Part shown: piece after piece, positions 24,999 through 33,373 of the stretch
Position numbering within the stretch: position 1 is the first letter of the stretch
Layout: each line of letters starts with the position of its first letter
Source: an uncultured Myxococcales bacterium
GTDB taxonomy: Bacteria; Myxococcota_A; UBA9042
Assembly: GCA_903842345.1 (NCBI GenBank)
Contig: CAIMLR010000047.1
Span: forward strand, 62,001-126,000
DNA length: 64,000 nt
Direction of reading: 5' to 3'
The notes under the pieces: model-generated
Told to the model about the DNA's origin: nothing
What the model saw: only the letters and a program-made list of their open reading frames with translations
Databases searched by the model: none
Made by a program: the position numbers and the translations under genes

Positions 24999-26066
24999 AT
25001 GAATAATTCAGGTTTGATTGCCAAGCCCCTCGCGGCTGGCGAAATGTCTTGTCGTTCCCGAATGATGGCCGCGCTGGCCAACCAGCCTGTGGACCGGCCA
25101 CCCCTTTGGCTCATGCGCCAAGCGGGGCGCTACCTCCCGGAGTACCGTGCTGTCCGCAAGGATCACACGTTCCTGGAGATGGTCCACACGCCGGAGCTGG
25201 CGATGGAAGTCACGCTCCAGCCGTTGCGTCGCTTCGGCATGGACGCGGCGATTCTCTTCAGCGACATCCTGACGATTCCGGAAGCCATGGGCCAAAACGT
25301 CCAGTTTCCAGAAGGTGGGCCGATCCTCGGTCCGGTGGTGCGCACTGAAGCGGACGTCGCGCGGCTGACGACGAACACGGCGGAGCGCCTTGGCTACGTC
25401 GGCGACGCGCTGCGGCTCATCCGCGCGGAGCTTCCGAACCACGCGTTGCTGGGCTTCTCCGGCGCGCCGTTCACGCTGGCCTGCTACATGATTGAAGGCA
25501 AGGGCAGCCGGCAGTTTGAACACATCAAGGCGATGATGTGGCAGGCGCCGGAGCTGCTGAAGAAGCTGCTGGACAAGCTGGCCGACGCCGTCATCGACTA
25601 CCTGTCGATGCAGCTCGACGCCGGCGCGGATGCCGTTCAGCTGTTTGACACGTGGGCGAGTGAACTGCGCGCGGCCGATTACGACGCCGTCGTGCGGCCA
25701 TCGACTGAGCGCATCGTCAAGGCGATCCAGGCGCGCGGCGGCAAGATCATCGTGTTTGCCCGTCACAGCGGACCGCTGCTGGAAAGTTCGCTCAAGCTCG
25801 GCGCGGACGCGCTTGGCCTGGATGGCCGCATCGAAATGGCGGCCGTGCGCAAGATCGCGCCCAACGCGGTACTGCAAGGCAATCTCGATCCGATCGAGCT
25901 GTTTGCCCCGGCTGCGCACATTGAGCGGCGCGTGCAGGAAATGCACGCGGCGACGGGTGGTCACGGCTGGATCGCCAACCTCGGCCATGGCTGCATTCCG
26001 GAAACGCCGATCGCGGGCGTGGAAGCGTTCGTGTCGTCGGTGCAAGCGCTCAAGGCTGTGCCATGA
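24999..26066 (+). CDS. hemE: Uroporphyrinogen decarboxylase
   Basis: A 355-residue protein matching HemE over its length. It removes four carboxyl groups from uroporphyrinogen III to give coproporphyrinogen III in the cytoplasm. The substrate-binding signature R-Q-A-G-R-Y-L-P-E-Y-R (40-50) and the catalytic Asp in F-S-D-I-L (Asp89) are present, as are the G-F-S-G-A-P-F-T block and the closing G-N-L-D-P segment. The ATG at 24999 has GAGAG upstream and is preferred over an in-frame TTG at 24969. Its stop overlaps the start of the protoporphyrinogen oxidase gene (ATGA). Confidence 0.97.
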   Translation: MNNSGLIAKPLAAGEMSCRSRMMAALANQPVDRPPLWLMRQAGRYLPEYRAVRKDHTFLEMVHTPELAMEVTLQPLRRFGMDAAILFSDILTIPEAMGQNVQFPEGGPILGPVVRTEADVARLTTNTAERLGYVGDALRLIRAELPNHALLGFSGAPFTLACYMIEGKGSRQFEHIKAMMWQAPELLKKLLDKLADAVIDYLSMQLDAGADAVQLFDTWASELRAADYDAVVRPSTERIVKAIQARGGKIIVFARHSGPLLESSLKLGADALGLDGRIEMAAVRKIAPNAVLQGNLDPIELFAPAAHIERRVQEMHAATGGHGWIANLGHGCIPETPIAGVEAFVSSVQALKAVP

Positions 26067-27508
26067 ATTCGCCGGCTGCTGAAACTGTCGACGTCGCAAT
26101 CGTCGGCGGCGGAATCACTGGCCTCGCAGCGGCCTGGGCGGCGCACAAACGCGGTCTGCGGGTCAAACTGCTGGAAGCGCGCGGCACGGTCGGCGGCAAG
26201 ATCCGGAGTGAGCACAGGGACGGCTACCTCTTTGAATGGGGGCCCAACAGCTTTCTCGGCTCGGCAACGACGATTTGGCAGCTCGTCGAGGATCTGAAGC
26301 TGGAAGGTGAGCTCATCGCGGGCCTGCCGCCGGGGGATCGCTTCATTTACCGCAACCGTCTGGCGCGTCGACTGCCGAGCGGTCCGGGCGATTTCTTCAA
26401 GAACAACGACTTCATGACGCTCTCGGGCAAATTGCGCATGATGTGCGAGCCGTTCGTCTTTGGCGACGCGCGCGAGACCGACACGCTGCTTGATTTTGCC
26501 CGTCGGCGCCTGGGTCCGGAGGCGGCGCAGTACCTGGTCGCGCCGTTCGTGTCAGGCATTTACGCCGGGGACGCGGAGCAATTGGGCGCGCGCGATTCGT
26601 TTCCGCAGCTCTGGCAGTGGGAATACGAGGCGGGAAGCGTCGTCATGGGCGCGCTCCTCGGCGGCAAGAAGCGCGCCAAGGCCAAGGACGACAAGCCAAA
26701 ACGCCGCGGCATGTTCAACTTCAAGAATGGCCTGGGCACGCTGCCGTTCGCGATCGCCGCCGCGCTGCCCCCGGACAGCGTGCGGACTGCGACCGTTGTC
26801 AATGAAGTGACAGGCAACCCGGATCAGACCTGGACGCTGCACTGCCACGCGACAAAGGACGAGGCGGCGACTTTTGAGGTGCGCGCCAAGCGTGTGATCC
26901 TCGCCGCGCCGCCGAAGATCGCCGCGCAGGTGCTGCCGCAGGATCCCGCGCTGGCGGCCGTGCGCGCGGCGCTGATGGACGTGCAGCTCTGCCGCGTCGC
27001 CGTTGTGCACTATGGCGGCGAGGACAAGTCGCACGTTGCGCCCAAGGGCTTTGGCATGTTGATTCCGCCGGGTGAAGGGCTGCGGACGCTGGGAATCCTG
27101 TTTCCGTCCAGCGTGTTTCCCGGTCGCGCGCCGGAAGGCCACTACCTGCACAGCGGTTTCCTCGGCGGCGCACGCGATCCCGATGCCGCGGAACTCCCTG
27201 ACGAGAAACTGCTTTCACTGGTCCAGCGGGCCCAGGAGCAGGCGTTCCCGCAGACTGCGGGCGACGCGCTCACGCGCGATTTCAGTCAGGTCATTCGCTG
27301 GCACGATGCCATCCCGCAATACCGGGTTGGCCATCGCGATCGCATGACGCAAGCCCGCGAGACGCTGCATCAGGCCATGCCTGGCGTGACGCTCGCCGGC
27401 AACTATCTGGACGGCATCAGCGTCAACGACTCCGCTGCGTCAGGCATCGCGGCGGTGGATCGATTGTTCGCTGACAACAGCCTTGTGACCGCGCGGAGGT
27501 CCACATGA
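26063..27508 (+). CDS. hemY: Protoporphyrinogen oxidase (HemY/HemG-eukaryotic type)
   Basis: A 481-residue FAD-dependent oxidase. The dinucleotide-binding loop is V-A-I-V-G-G-G-I-T-G-L (11-21), followed by E-A-R-G-T-V-G-G-K-I and W-G-P-N-S-F, which bind FAD; the C-terminal G-N-Y-L-D-G-I-S-V-N-D block closes the fold. It converts protoporphyrinogen IX (or coproporphyrinogen III in related HemY) to the porphyrin using oxygen. Myxococcus xanthus has a well studied enzyme of this class. It overlaps hemE at the start and hemA at the end by ATGA junctions, so the three are translationally coupled. A Lys/Arg-rich insert lies near residues 198-216. Confidence 0.93.
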   Translation: MNSPAAETVDVAIVGGGITGLAAAWAAHKRGLRVKLLEARGTVGGKIRSEHRDGYLFEWGPNSFLGSATTIWQLVEDLKLEGELIAGLPPGDRFIYRNRLARRLPSGPGDFFKNNDFMTLSGKLRMMCEPFVFGDARETDTLLDFARRRLGPEAAQYLVAPFVSGIYAGDAEQLGARDSFPQLWQWEYEAGSVVMGALLGGKKRAKAKDDKPKRRGMFNFKNGLGTLPFAIAAALPPDSVRTATVVNEVTGNPDQTWTLHCHATKDEAATFEVRAKRVILAAPPKIAAQVLPQDPALAAVRAALMDVQLCRVAVVHYGGEDKSHVAPKGFGMLIPPGEGLRTLGILFPSSVFPGRAPEGHYLHSGFLGGARDPDAAELPDEKLLSLVQRAQEQAFPQTAGDALTRDFSQVIRWHDAIPQYRVGHRDRMTQARETLHQAMPGVTLAGNYLDGISVNDSAASGIAAVDRLFADNSLVTARRST

Positions 27509-28845
27509 TGCATCGAGTCGCTAGACGCCAGCCGGGCCGCCAGATTGCTGGCGACGCCGATGTGCCGCTTGTCGTCGCTGGCTGCGATTTTCGCGTCGCA
27601 TCGGCGACGTGGCGCAACCGCTTGCTCCTGGACGGCGAGCAACGCGCGGAGCTCACGCGGGCGCTGGGTGAAGCGTGCGACGCCCAAGGTCTCGTCGTAC
27701 TGGAAACGTGCAATCGCGTGGAGTGGATCGTCGCGTCGAAGTCGCCGCGCTGGGCCGGAGAGCTGCTGCGGGCGCAGATGGTCGATCGCTGGATGACGTC
27801 CGGCAATGACGGCGCGCATGTGCGGCAATTGCCAGCGCCGTACGTCTACACGGGCCGTTCCGCGGTGCAGCACCTGCTGCGCGTGGCCGTTGGCCTGGAA
27901 TCCTTTGTGCTGGGTGAGCGCGAGATCGCCGGGCAGTTGAACCGCGCGCTGATGGGCGCTCGCCAGGCGGGCCACGCTTCCGGGTATCACAACGCGCTGC
28001 AGACGGCGGTTGGCCGCACCGTGCGCAAGGTCCAGCGCCTGACGCATTGGCGGCACCACACGCGCGGCGTGCACGGGCTGGCGATGGAGGCGGCGCGCCG
28101 TCACCTGCCGCACCTGCCGCACCACGAGAAGCACACGGTCGGCGTGTTGGGCATGGGCGAGATCGGTCGCAAGGCGTCGGCGGTGCTGGCGCAAGCGGGC
28201 CAGTTCAAGGTCCTGCACATCAACCGCACGGTCCCGCCGGAGAAGGCCGGCGACTGGCTGCCGTACGCCAACCTCGCGGAGATCCTGCCCACGCTGGACG
28301 CGCTTGTCGTCGCCACGGGCGCGCGCGTGCCGACGGTGGATTTTGACCTGCTGCCGCACCGGACCAAGCCGCTGCTCGTCATCGATCTGGGCGCGCCGCA
28401 TCAGGTGCATTTCACGCGCGATCTCGATCCAGGTGAACCGTCGATTCATTGCATCGATCTGGATGACCTGCTGGCGGAGCCCGCGGCCTCGCCGAACCTG
28501 AGCGAATTGCCGACGGTGCAGGAGCTGGTGGACGAAGGCGTGCGGGAATTCCTGCTGGAATGCCGCAAACGCGAGTTGGCCGGCCTGCTGCGTGCCGCGC
28601 ACGACGCGTATGACCGCCATGGGTATGAGTTGCTGCCGGCGCTCATCGACACGGAGCTGGCGGAGCTGCCCGAAGAGCAGCGGCGGCGCATTGAGGCATC
28701 CGTCCGCGGATTGTTGCGTGACATGACGCGCGAGTTCGTGCATCACGTGGAAGCAGCGGCAGATTCCGGGCGCAAGCCGGACAGTGAAGCGCTCGCCCCC
28801 GTTCGCATCGACGCGGACGCGGACGTTGTTTTGCCCGCTGGCTGA
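27505..28845 (+). CDS. hemA: Glutamyl-tRNA reductase
   Basis: A 446-residue protein catalysing the first step of C5-pathway heme synthesis: reduction of glutamyl-tRNA to glutamate-1-semialdehyde. The nucleophilic cysteine is Cys69 in E-T-C-N-R-V-E; G-L-E-S-F-V-L-G-E-x-E-I-x-G-Q and the NADPH loop G-M-G-E-I-G are present. The catalytic Cys lies about 19 residues later than in E. coli, because of an N-terminal extension of mostly polar residues. It begins within the stop of the preceding oxidase gene. The usual partner hemL is not in the window. The C-terminal dimerisation domain is complete. Confidence 0.95.
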   Translation: MMHRVARRQPGRQIAGDADVPLVVAGCDFRVASATWRNRLLLDGEQRAELTRALGEACDAQGLVVLETCNRVEWIVASKSPRWAGELLRAQMVDRWMTSGNDGAHVRQLPAPYVYTGRSAVQHLLRVAVGLESFVLGEREIAGQLNRALMGARQAGHASGYHNALQTAVGRTVRKVQRLTHWRHHTRGVHGLAMEAARRHLPHLPHHEKHTVGVLGMGEIGRKASAVLAQAGQFKVLHINRTVPPEKAGDWLPYANLAEILPTLDALVVATGARVPTVDFDLLPHRTKPLLVIDLGAPHQVHFTRDLDPGEPSIHCIDLDDLLAEPAASPNLSELPTVQELVDEGVREFLLECRKRELAGLLRAAHDAYDRHGYELLPALIDTELAELPEEQRRRIEASVRGLLRDMTREFVHHVEAAADSGRKPDSEALAPVRIDADADVVLPAG

Positions 28846-28873
28846 TTCGCTCGACCGCACGGAGATCCTGCCC

Positions 28874-29836
28874 ATGTCAGTTGCGCCGACCCTGTCGCCG
28901 GAAATTCTGGCCCAGCAGCTCATGATGCGCAAAGCCACGCGCGCCTCCTTGACCGTGGCGGTGAGCCTGATCGCGATCAAAGCCGCCGCCTGGTGGTGGA
29001 CGGACGCGGTGAGCATGCTCGCCAGCTTGCTGGATTCCACGACGGATGCGCTGGCCTCGGGCGTGACGCTCGTCGCCGTGCACGCTTCCTTGGAGCCGGC
29101 CGACGAGGAACACCGCTTTGGCCACGGCAAGCTGGAGCCGCTGGCTGGGCTGGCGCAGTCCGTGCTCGTCCTCTGCAGCGCGATCTGGCTGGCCGTGTCC
29201 GCCGTGCAGCGCCTGCGCAATCCGCAGCCGATCACGATGGGCGTCGTCGGGATCGCGGTCATGCTCATCGCCTCGGCTGCCACGCTCTTTCTTGTCCGCT
29301 ACCAGCGCAGGGTCTCGGCTGCGACGCGATCGACGGCGGTCAACGCCGATCGCCTCCACTATGAATCTGACCTGTTGATGAACGCCGTCGTCATCGTTTC
29401 GCTCGCCGCGTCGTCGTGGCTGGGCTGGCAGATGCTGGACCCGCTGCTGGGCATGTGCGTGGCGGTGCTGGTCGCCCGATCGGCGTGGCAAATCGCTTGG
29501 GATTCCGTGCAATTGCTCATGGATCGTGAGTTTCCGGATTCAGAACGCCACGTGTTGGTCGAGGCAGTGCTGGCGCATCCGGAGGTCCGCGGCATCCACG
29601 ATCTGCGGACGCGCCGTTCGGGAACGCTGGCGTTCGTGCAGTTCCACATTGAACTCGACGCGGAGATGTCGTTGCGGCGGGCGCACGTCGTGACCGACGC
29701 GATTGAAGCGGCGCTGCGCGAGGCGTATCCGCACGCGGAAATCCTGATTCACGTCGATCCGGAAGGTCATCCGGCCGAAGGTCCGCGGCTCATGCGCGAG
29801 AGTGAACAGATTGCCGCGAGTCCCGCGCAGTCCTGA
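28874..29836 (+). CDS. Cation diffusion facilitator (FieF/YiiP-type)
   Basis: A 320-residue inner-membrane transporter with about six helices and a cytoplasmic C-terminal domain. Metal-site residues are visible in D-S-T-T-D-A (helix 2) and H-Y-E-S-D (helix 5), with the loop H-R-F-G-H-G-K-L-E between. The family exports Zn2+, Fe2+ or Cd2+ in exchange for protons; the D-x(3)-D plus H-x(3)-D arrangement suits zinc or iron. GGAG lies 9 bases before the ATG at 28874. It follows hemA by 28 bases, so it may serve metal balance alongside heme synthesis; that link is inference. Confidence 0.92.
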   Translation: MSVAPTLSPEILAQQLMMRKATRASLTVAVSLIAIKAAAWWWTDAVSMLASLLDSTTDALASGVTLVAVHASLEPADEEHRFGHGKLEPLAGLAQSVLVLCSAIWLAVSAVQRLRNPQPITMGVVGIAVMLIASAATLFLVRYQRRVSAATRSTAVNADRLHYESDLLMNAVVIVSLAASSWLGWQMLDPLLGMCVAVLVARSAWQIAWDSVQLLMDREFPDSERHVLVEAVLAHPEVRGIHDLRTRRSGTLAFVQFHIELDAEMSLRRAHVVTDAIEAALREAYPHAEILIHVDPEGHPAEGPRLMRESEQIAASPAQS

Positions 29837-29971
29837 TCCGCGGTGGCGCCGCGGCGGATCCGGAACCAGACCTGGCATCGACGCGCGCGTCTTGTCCCGC
29901 ACCGCTGCGACGGGTACGCTCGCAGGCCAAGGCGGCGCCAGCAGGGCGTGCGCCGGAAGGAATGATCGCCG

Positions 29972-30682
29972 ATGGTGAGGATGGGGACGAAAAGCGGGAG
30001 ACAGGCACTCGTGGTGAGCCTCCTGTTGGTGGCGGCGATGTTGCCGGCTTGCCGCGGTTCGCACGCACGGGCGCGCACGCACGTGGCCGAGGCGTCCATC
30101 CAACCGCGCGTGGAGCGGTTCAACCAAATCAAAGCTGCGCCGGCGAGCGCGGCGACGGATGCGCCGGAACACGTGACGCGGACTGCGGCGGACGATTTGC
30201 CGTGCCATGCGACCGCGACGTGGCTGCGGGACGTCCTGCCGGCGGAGGAGAACGCCGCGGACTGGGATCGGCCGCTGGACAAATGGACGCGCGATCGCGC
30301 TGTGTCGCTGCTCCTGACTGCGGATCGCGTGCGTGGACCGGCGGTTGGCGCCAAGGGCCGTGTTCCGCCACAAGTGTGGGCGATGGTTGAACTGTCGCGC
30401 CAGCCAGACCTGGCGTGCGACGCGGCATGGATCCTCAAGCGGGCGCCGCTGCCGGGGCGGATCTACGCGTTGGGCGCCCTGTGGCTTGGCGATCGCCCGC
30501 ATTTCCTGACCTTGTCTGTTGATTATGCCGAGTTGCCCGCGCCCGTGCCGGTGACTTTTGGCCTGATTGACGCGGAAGTGCGCGCTTCCGATCTCGTTTC
30601 GCGCATCCGCACCGGCGAACTGCCGGAAGCGTGGCGGCAGGCGACGGAGCCCCTCTCCGCCGAAGATGAATCCGAGCCGTAG
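29972..30682 (+). CDS. Putative lipoprotein of unknown function
   Basis: A 236-residue protein with a signal peptide and lipobox L-P-A-C (Cys27). The mature part has no recognisable domain; it contains two cysteines (around residues 77 and 149), an Arg/Trp-rich centre and a beta-rich C-terminus. The start could be ATG 29972 or ATG 29981, both close to a weak GGAAGG. It stands alone, 135 bases after the CDF gene and 187 before the next start. I do not recognise the family. Confidence 0.6.
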   Translation: MVRMGTKSGRQALVVSLLLVAAMLPACRGSHARARTHVAEASIQPRVERFNQIKAAPASAATDAPEHVTRTAADDLPCHATATWLRDVLPAEENAADWDRPLDKWTRDRAVSLLLTADRVRGPAVGAKGRVPPQVWAMVELSRQPDLACDAAWILKRAPLPGRIYALGALWLGDRPHFLTLSVDYAELPAPVPVTFGLIDAEVRASDLVSRIRTGELPEAWRQATEPLSAEDESEP

Positions 30683-30869
30683 CCAAATCCCGACCGCGCC
30701 TGTGTCCGGCGTGTAAAATTCTGAACGCCGCATGGTTTTTCGCGCACGACGGGTGACACCTTTGGCCGGAATCCGCATCCTATTGGAGCGTGCGCAAAGT
30801 CCGCATGGCAGGATCAACTTTCACTGGGGCCCCGCGCCGACGATTCGCCGCCCGCCTCTTGAGGTTCCG

Positions 30870-31595
30870 ATGCGTTCCCGAATCCTTCGCTTGGTGTTTG
30901 CGCCCTCCTTGTTGCTCGCCGTCACCGCCGCGCCGATGGCCGCGTTGGCCGTTGGCGCTTCGATCTCGCCGTACGCGGCGATCCACCAGCGGGCGCAGCA
31001 GGCGTTCCGCGCGCTCCAGACCCGCACGCCGCAGGCTGAGGCCGAGTGGCAGTCCAACCAGCCGGGCATTCACATGCTCCTCGGCCTCGATGAGCCGCTC
31101 ATCGGTGCGACGCCGGCCTTGCGCGGGGACGGCTTTCTCCGCGCCAATGAGGCGCTCATCGGCGTGCCGGCCGCGCAATTGCGCGCGATCGAGCCAAGCG
31201 TGAGCCGTCAGCGGACCGTCCTGCGCTACCAACAGATGGTGCGCGTGGGCGACAAGGAACTGCGTGTGCTCGACGGCGAGGTGACGCTGACGTTTGACAA
31301 CGCCAACGGCCATCTTCTGCGCGTCGTGAGCGCCGCGATGCCGGTCCTGCACATCGTCCCGGGCGCGTTGACGCGCGAGGAAGCGGTGGTCAAGGCCCAA
31401 GCGGCGAGCGCGGGTTCGACCTTTGGCCGTGGCAATGCCCAGTCAGCGGAAGAGGCAGTGATCGCGCGTGCCCAGGGCGCCCGCCATGTGTGGATCGTGC
31501 ACGTGCCCGGTGCGTCGCTCAAGGACCTGCGGACGCTCGCCGTGGACGCCCAGACGGGCGCCGTGACCCGGATGCCCAACCGCGTGATGGACTAG
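30870..31595 (+). CDS. Secreted FTP/PepSY-type propeptide protein (fungalysin/thermolysin propeptide without protease)
   Basis: A 241-residue exported protein (signal peptide, no lipobox). Residues 85-150 match the fungalysin/thermolysin propeptide (FTP) pattern, with L-R-Y-Q-Q-M-V-R-V-G-D-K-E-L-R-V-L-D-G-E and a closing G-H-L-L-R-V-V strand; residues 160-235 resemble the PepSY part that follows FTP in M4/M36 precursors. In normal precursors this region folds and inhibits the protease in cis. Here the gene ends after the propeptide and the protease is a separate gene 56 bases downstream. It probably acts in trans as folding helper or inhibitor. GAGG precedes the ATG at 30870; an upstream ATG at 30732 is less likely. 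Confidence 0.72.
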   Translation: MRSRILRLVFAPSLLLAVTAAPMAALAVGASISPYAAIHQRAQQAFRALQTRTPQAEAEWQSNQPGIHMLLGLDEPLIGATPALRGDGFLRANEALIGVPAAQLRAIEPSVSRQRTVLRYQQMVRVGDKELRVLDGEVTLTFDNANGHLLRVVSAAMPVLHIVPGALTREEAVVKAQAASAGSTFGRGNAQSAEEAVIARAQGARHVWIVHVPGASLKDLRTLAVDAQTGAVTRMPNRVMD

Positions 31596-31651
31596 TCGCC
31601 ACCGCATTCGCGCCTTCCGAATCTTTCAGGCCCCTGTACCCCGAGGACTGC

Positions 31652-33373
31652 ATGTTTTCTCTCCTTCGAATCCGCTCCCGCGCCGCTCTCACGTTCGTCG
31701 GCGGCGTCGCCTGCTTCAGCCTCGGCGCATGCGGCGCGACGCCAGCCAGCGACGGCAATGGCGCGGCAAATGGCGTTGTTGGCGGCGAGGATGCCGCGTT
31801 GACCGGCGATGCCGCCGATGACGCCGCGGGCGACACCGGTCCGGTGAACAAGCTCGATCAGGCGAAGATCTACGTCAGCGATCCCAAGACGGATGCGCTC
31901 AAGACCACGCTTGTGACGCTCACGCACCCGACGGACCCGGACGGCCACTTGATCGGCGACTTTGCCTCCGTGTCGAACTGCCTGCAGCAGGACGGCGGCG
32001 CGCCGCTGAAATTCAACGGCTTTGAAGTGGGCGCGCTGTGCCTCGAGACGCCGACCGCGACGCGGGATGCCGACCAGAGCTACCTGAGCATCGTGCCGCC
32101 CGGCGACGACAGTGATCCGGAGGACAAGTTCGCCGAGCTGATGATGTACTACCACGTCAATCAGATTCACGACTTCTATCAGGATGGCTTTGACCTCGCG
32201 CTCAAGCACAACCCCATCGAGGCGCTCGTCAACGTCACGCTCAACAGCACCATCAACATGGGCGGCGGCACGGGCTGGCAGGGTTTCCCCAACGCGGCGT
32301 TCATGCCGCCGGAAGCGTTCACGGCCTACGGTTTGCCCAAGAAAGCCAATGGCGCCATTGTGTTTGGCCAGTATCAGTCAACTGATTTCTCCTACGACGC
32401 GTCGGTCATCTACCACGAATACACCCACGCGATGGTCGGCACGACGCGGCTCTCCGGCGTGCTCGTCGACGCCTTTGGCCTGGACAACCTGCCCGGCGCG
32501 ATGAATGAAGGCTTCGCCGATTACTTCTCCTGCTCGCGCCGCGACAGCCCGATCATCGGGCCGTATGCGCTGACGTTCCAGGGCGATTTCTACGTGCGCG
32601 ACCTCAGCTCCGGCCGCAAGTTCCCGGACGATTTGACGAGCGAGGCGCACGCCGACGGCAAGATCATCGGCTCGACGCTTTGGGAGATCCGCGGCGCGCT
32701 CGGCCAGCAGCAGGCGGACCAGATCATCCTGAACGCGCTGCAGAGCTTCAACGCGTCGACCAACCTCTACGGCGCCGGCAAGCTGATCCTGTCCGAAGCC
32801 AAGAAGGTGGACGCGGCGACCGGCACGACCGTCAACACCATCCTCAAGGCGCACGGCATCCTGAGCAGCGAGCGCGCCAAGGCGTGGGCGAAATTCTCCG
32901 TTCAGACGTCCGCTGAGCAGGTGCCGATCGCGATTGCCGGCACGGATCAGGTGCCGGCGGGTTCCGGCCTGAACGACGGCGTGCCGGGCTATTTCCAGTT
33001 TGTCGTCAAGGATATCCCCGCTGGCACGCAGGGCGTGACGCTCGCGTGGCGCGCGCAGGCGGGCCAGGGCGGCGGACTGACCGGCGGCGGTGGCGGCGCG
33101 CCTGACGTGCAGTTGGCCGTCAAGAAAGACGCGCTCGTGATGATTGGCACCAACCAGACCGAGGCCGACGCGATCGTGACCGGCAAGGCCAATGCTGCGT
33201 TCGGCAAGAGCTTTCAATCCGTCACGTTGACCGGGGCGTGCCTGCCGGCCAGCGGCGGCAAGCTGTACATCATGCTCCTGAACAAGGGCACGAGCGGCGA
33301 CGTCACGGATACCGACATCCAATTTGTCAGCGACGCTTCCAAGTCGCTCAACGTGGTGACCTGTGCAAAATAA
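31652..33373 (+). CDS. Fungalysin-like (M36/M4) zinc metalloprotease lipoprotein lacking its propeptide
   Basis: A 573-residue lipoprotein (lipobox L-G-A-C, Cys27) with a short Asp/Ala/Gly linker (30-64). The catalytic domain has H-E-Y-T-H (His255, Glu256, His259) and the third ligand in N-E-G-F-A-D (Glu286), the gluzincin pattern of thermolysin and fungalysin, plus an upstream Y-Y-H-V-N-Q-I-H-D-F-Y block typical of M36. There is no FTP or PepSY region; these lie in the preceding gene. A C-terminal beta domain (about 440-570) resembles pre-peptidase or binding domains. GAGGA precedes the ATG. It should be a cell-surface endopeptidase. The stop overlaps the next gene's GTG start by 11 bases. 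Confidence 0.87.
   Translation: MFSLLRIRSRAALTFVGGVACFSLGACGATPASDGNGAANGVVGGEDAALTGDAADDAAGDTGPVNKLDQAKIYVSDPKTDALKTTLVTLTHPTDPDGHLIGDFASVSNCLQQDGGAPLKFNGFEVGALCLETPTATRDADQSYLSIVPPGDDSDPEDKFAELMMYYHVNQIHDFYQDGFDLALKHNPIEALVNVTLNSTINMGGGTGWQGFPNAAFMPPEAFTAYGLPKKANGAIVFGQYQSTDFSYDASVIYHEYTHAMVGTTRLSGVLVDAFGLDNLPGAMNEGFADYFSCSRRDSPIIGPYALTFQGDFYVRDLSSGRKFPDDLTSEAHADGKIIGSTLWEIRGALGQQQADQIILNALQSFNASTNLYGAGKLILSEAKKVDAATGTTVNTILKAHGILSSERAKAWAKFSVQTSAEQVPIAIAGTDQVPAGSGLNDGVPGYFQFVVKDIPAGTQGVTLAWRAQAGQGGGLTGGGGGAPDVQLAVKKDALVMIGTNQTEADAIVTGKANAAFGKSFQSVTLTGACLPASGGKLYIMLLNKGTSGDVTDTDIQFVSDASKSLNVVTCAK

Noticed and set aside
31490-31651. Upstream extension of the protease reading frame into the propeptide gene
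   Set aside because: The extension overlaps the propeptide gene in another frame and the ATG at 31652 starts a signal peptide with its own ribosome-binding site, so it is not a frameshifted single gene.
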